The notes under the pieces are model-generated. The model did not search any database. It was not told the origin of the DNA and worked only from the letters and a program-made list of their open reading frames with translations. From Desulfonema limicola (GTDB taxonomy: Bacteria > Desulfobacterota > Desulfobacteria > Desulfobacterales > Desulfosalsimonadaceae): 8,296 nucleotides of DNA. The position numbers and the translations under genes were made by a program. How positions within the stretch are numbered: the stretch's first letter is position 1; the number at the start of each line of letters is the position of its first letter. Of this stretch, positions 7,002 to 8,296 are shown piece after piece. The stretch lies in assembly GCA_020722245.1 (NCBI GenBank), contig DYLE01000106.1:1-8296 (forward strand). The letters run 5' to 3'.

Positions 7002-7301
7002 TTAATCCCGGGCTGAAGCATCATCCCCCTCTTTCCATTCCCCATGCGGATCAATAAACCCGCGAACCGCCGGCATAAGGTATACGTTCTCAAGCGGTAG
7101 TTCCCTGAAGCAGTCCGCCAGGATTTCCGCTTTTTCGCGAATCGGCAGGTGCTTGTCCATGATAAACACCCGCTTTCCCTTAATCCGGCAGAGCCCGCTT
7201 TTGGCGTTTACCCCTGTGGCCCGAAGGTTCTGCTCTGACACCTGGATATCCAGCCTTGCGGCCAGTTCTTTTAATTGTCGGTAGAGTTCCGTGTAGTTCA
7301 T
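7002..7301 (-). CDS. Small uncharacterised protein (99 aa)
   Basis: I do not recognise a named family. The 99-aa product starts with an amphipathic helix (YTELYRQLKELAARLDI, residues 3-19), then a likely beta segment and turn (SGLCRIKGKRVFIMDKHLP, 35-53), a helix (REKAEILADCF, 55-65) and a hydrophobic stretch ending near VRGFID; the last 15 residues are acidic and polar. No signal peptide, membrane segment, Cys cluster or HExxH-like metal motif is seen, so it is probably a soluble cytoplasmic protein. The pattern of GLCxIKGKRVFIMD then EKAEILA resembles short conserved hypothetical proteins I have seen in Desulfobacterota and related phyla (recall only). The frame extends upstream to ATG at 7370 (122 codons). 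I prefer ATG at 7301 because a perfect -10 box lies 6 nt before it and the extra 23 residues look non-conserved. No SD precedes either start. It is divergent from the BI-1 gene. Confidence 0.7.
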   Translation of the reverse strand: MNYTELYRQLKELAARLDIQVSEQNLRATGVNAKSGLCRIKGKRVFIMDKHLPIREKAEILADCFRELPLENVYLMPAVRGFIDPHGEWKEGDDASARD

Positions 7302-7307
7302 GACCAC

Positions 7308-7336
7308 ATTATAATCCAGACGGCAACCCTCTGCAA
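7308..7336 (-). promoter_or_regulatory. Promoter placed for leaderless transcription of the 99-aa gene
   Basis: On the minus strand TTGCAG (7331-7336) and TATAAT (7308-7313) are spaced by exactly 17 bp. The -10 is a perfect match and the -35 keeps the TTG core. The A of the ATG at 7301 is the seventh base after the -10, where transcription normally begins, so the mRNA could start on the start codon itself. Confidence 0.45.
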
Positions 7337-7361
7337 TTTCTTTTCCAAAAAAACATATCCC

Positions 7362-7389
7362 TTGCATCATAAGGTTCGTGTGTTATATT
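7362..7389 (+). promoter_or_regulatory. Candidate promoter of the BI-1/YccA-family gene
   Basis: TTGCAT (7362-7367) and TATATT (7384-7389) are separated by 16 bp on the plus strand. The -10 matches consensus at 5 of 6 positions, the -35 at 3. Transcription would start near 7396, giving a leader of about 64 nt before the ATG at 7460. Confidence 0.4.
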
Positions 7390-7433
7390 TAGGTTACTCA
7401 ATAGCTTTTCAGGAAATCCCGGATAAACCTAAA
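7388..7433. repeat. 8-bp inverted repeat around the putative BI-1 gene transcription start
   Basis: TTTAGGTT (7388-7395) and AACCTAAA (7426-7433) are perfect inverted copies 30 bp apart. The left arm touches the predicted -10 box and the right arm lies in the leader. As DNA it could be a split operator; as RNA it can only fold if transcription begins upstream of 7388. Function unproven. Confidence 0.4.
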
Positions 7434-7446
7434 ATTAAATATCATC

Positions 7447-7452
7447 AGGAGG
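7447..7452 (+). promoter_or_regulatory. Strong Shine-Dalgarno site of the BI-1/YccA-family gene
   Basis: AGGAGG, a full consensus SD, ends 7 nt before the ATG at 7460, with an A-rich spacer. It fixes the start codon and predicts efficient translation, unlike the two neighbouring minus-strand starts, which have no SD. Confidence 0.85.
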
Positions 7453-7459
7453 TTAAAAA

Positions 7460-8170
7460 ATGGCAGAAAACCTTTTAGCCCGCAGGCTCGATGCAGGGGT
7501 ACAGGTAAGGGTCAACAGCTTTATTCAAAGCGTCTACAACTGGATGGCCATCGGCCTGGCCCTCACCGGTTTTATCGCGTATTATGTCTCGCGCAGCGCT
7601 ACGATGCAAAAACTGGTATACGGCAGCCCGGTGCTTTTCTTCGGGCTGATCATCGCTGAACTGGGGCTTGTTTTTTATCTTTCCGCCCGGGTGCAGCGGA
7701 TTGCGGCCTCCACCGCCACAGGTCTGTTTGTTTTATATGCGGCGTTAAACGGCCTGACCCTTTCCTTTATCTTTCTCGCCTACACCGGCGCATCCATCGC
7801 CTCGACCTTTTTTATCTGCGCGGCGACCTTTGTAGCCTGCAGCGTGTACGGCATGGTGACCAAGCGGGATTTAACCTCGGTGGGCGGTTTCATGGCCATG
7901 GGCCTGATCGGGATCATCATTGCATCCCTGGTCAATCTTTTTCTTCAAAACCCTGCCATGACCATGATTATCAGCTACATCGGGGTTCTGGTGTTTGTGG
8001 GATTGACCGCATACGACACCCAGAAGATGAGGCATATGGCGCTCACCCAGCCTGAGGGGATTGAAGCCGGGGTTATTCGAAAAGGCGCCATTCTTGGGGC
8101 GCTCTCCTTATACCTTGATTTTATCAACCTGTTCCTCATGCTGCTGCATATTTTAGGCGATCGGCGATAA
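7460..8170 (+). CDS. Bax inhibitor-1/YccA family inner-membrane protein
   Basis: 236 aa, the standard size for bacterial BI-1-like (UPF0005/TMBIM) proteins. It is strongly hydrophobic with seven predicted membrane segments at about residues 26-44, 55-75, 84-107, 111-131, 141-162, 167-186 and 207-231, and a charged N-terminal cytoplasmic tail without signal peptide. The family signature is present: GLTLSFIF (98-105), GLTAYDTQKM (181-190) and LYLDFINLFLMLL (217-229). D186 and D220 sit where the paired aspartates of Bacillus YetJ form a pH-sensitive gate for calcium leak. E. coli YccA of the same family binds and restrains the FtsH protease. Which of these roles applies here cannot be told from sequence; the context gives no partner, as no ftsH is in the window. 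The loop between the two Asp-bearing segments contains an extra stretch (about 192-205, QPEGIEAG). Transcribed alone, divergently from the 99-aa gene. Confidence 0.95.
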   Translation: MAENLLARRLDAGVQVRVNSFIQSVYNWMAIGLALTGFIAYYVSRSATMQKLVYGSPVLFFGLIIAELGLVFYLSARVQRIAASTATGLFVLYAALNGLTLSFIFLAYTGASIASTFFICAATFVACSVYGMVTKRDLTSVGGFMAMGLIGIIIASLVNLFLQNPAMTMIISYIGVLVFVGLTAYDTQKMRHMALTQPEGIEAGVIRKGAILGALSLYLDFINLFLMLLHILGDRR

Positions 8171-8201
8171 CCCTGATCAGGCTTTCAGGATTGACCTATC
8201 C

Positions 8202-8232
8202 GTTCGCGCCCCGAAAGACTCACGAAGCGAAC
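8202..8232 (+). terminator. Weak terminator-like hairpin after the BI-1/YccA-family gene
   Basis: GTTCGC (8202-8207) pairs with GCGAAC (8227-8232) across a 19-nt loop, and the second arm is followed by AGTTTTGATTT. It starts 32 bp after the stop codon. The long loop and interrupted T-run make it a poor intrinsic terminator, but it is the best candidate before the window ends. Confidence 0.25.
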
Positions 8233-8257
8233 AGTTTTGATTTCCAAGGAACTTAGG

Positions 8258-8275
8258 TTTTTCAAATTCGAAAAA
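8258..8275. repeat. AT-rich inverted repeat TTTTTC/GAAAAA
   Basis: TTTTTC (8258-8263) and GAAAAA (8270-8275) are perfect complements around a 6-nt loop. A stem of A/T pairs with a T-run on either strand could assist termination from both sides, but it is thermodynamically weak. Together with the palindrome CCTGATCAGG (8172-8181) it is all that is seen in the 126 bp after the BI-1 gene, apart from the hairpin at 8202-8232. Confidence 0.25.
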
Positions 8276-8296
8276 TGAAGGATTTAACCACAGAGA

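Noticed and set aside
7302..7370. 23-codon N-terminal extension of the small minus-strand protein
   Set aside because: No SD before ATG 7370, the residues look non-conserved, and the best promoter sits inside the extension. Kept as an alternative, not as the main call.
7275..7478. Plus-strand open frame of 67 codons running into the start of the BI-1 gene
   Set aside because: It overlaps the promoter and SD of the BI-1 gene and the antisense small gene; the composition is that of non-coding DNA.
1..8296. CRISPR array, IS element, prophage, tRNA or rRNA gene
   Set aside because: No regularly spaced direct repeats, no transposase or integrase frame with terminal repeats, and no cloverleaf or rRNA-like stretch was recognised by eye on either strand.

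Overview
The window looks like a stretch of a mesophilic, moderately GC-rich bacterial chromosome, most likely Desulfobacterota (former Deltaproteobacteria). That placement rests on the gene order, on the EF-G paralogue with a DTPGDQNF motif, and on the general look of the Dxs, IspA and XseA proteins. It is inference from remembered protein families, not a database match.

Positions 1-6796 form a tightly packed minus-strand housekeeping cluster. In transcription order (right to left) it reads xseA - xseB - ispA - dxs - tlyA - EF-G paralogue. xseA and xseB overlap by 20 bp. The xseB stop codon abuts the TTG start of ispA. ispA and dxs are 39 bp apart, and dxs overlaps tlyA by 4 bp (ATGA). The last gene follows a 136-bp AT-rich gap that may carry its own promoter, and its C-terminal part runs off the left edge. 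The cluster combines exonuclease VII (XseA/XseB), two isoprenoid enzymes (Dxs makes DXP, IspA joins C5 units to FPP), an rRNA 2'-O-methyltransferase (TlyA) and a translational GTPase. The order xseA-xseB-ispA-dxs-tlyA is widespread in bacteria.

Positions 6797-7001 are a 205-bp intergenic region. It holds a TATAAT box and a very AT-rich leader for xseA, plus a GC-rich imperfect hairpin. No gene is seen there.

Positions 7002-8170 carry a divergent pair: a small uncharacterised minus-strand protein of 99 codons, possibly translated from a leaderless mRNA, and a plus-strand Bax inhibitor-1/YccA-family membrane protein with a strong Shine-Dalgarno site. An 8-bp inverted repeat brackets the putative start of transcription of the membrane protein gene. 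Positions 8171-8296 are non-coding as far as can be seen, with a weak terminator-like hairpin and, at the very edge, what may be the start of a dispersed repeat.

Nothing here amounts to a new multi-gene system. The most unusual points are the EF-G paralogue with an Asp where the catalytic switch II His should be, the candidate leaderless small gene, and the inverted repeat over the BI-1 gene promoter.
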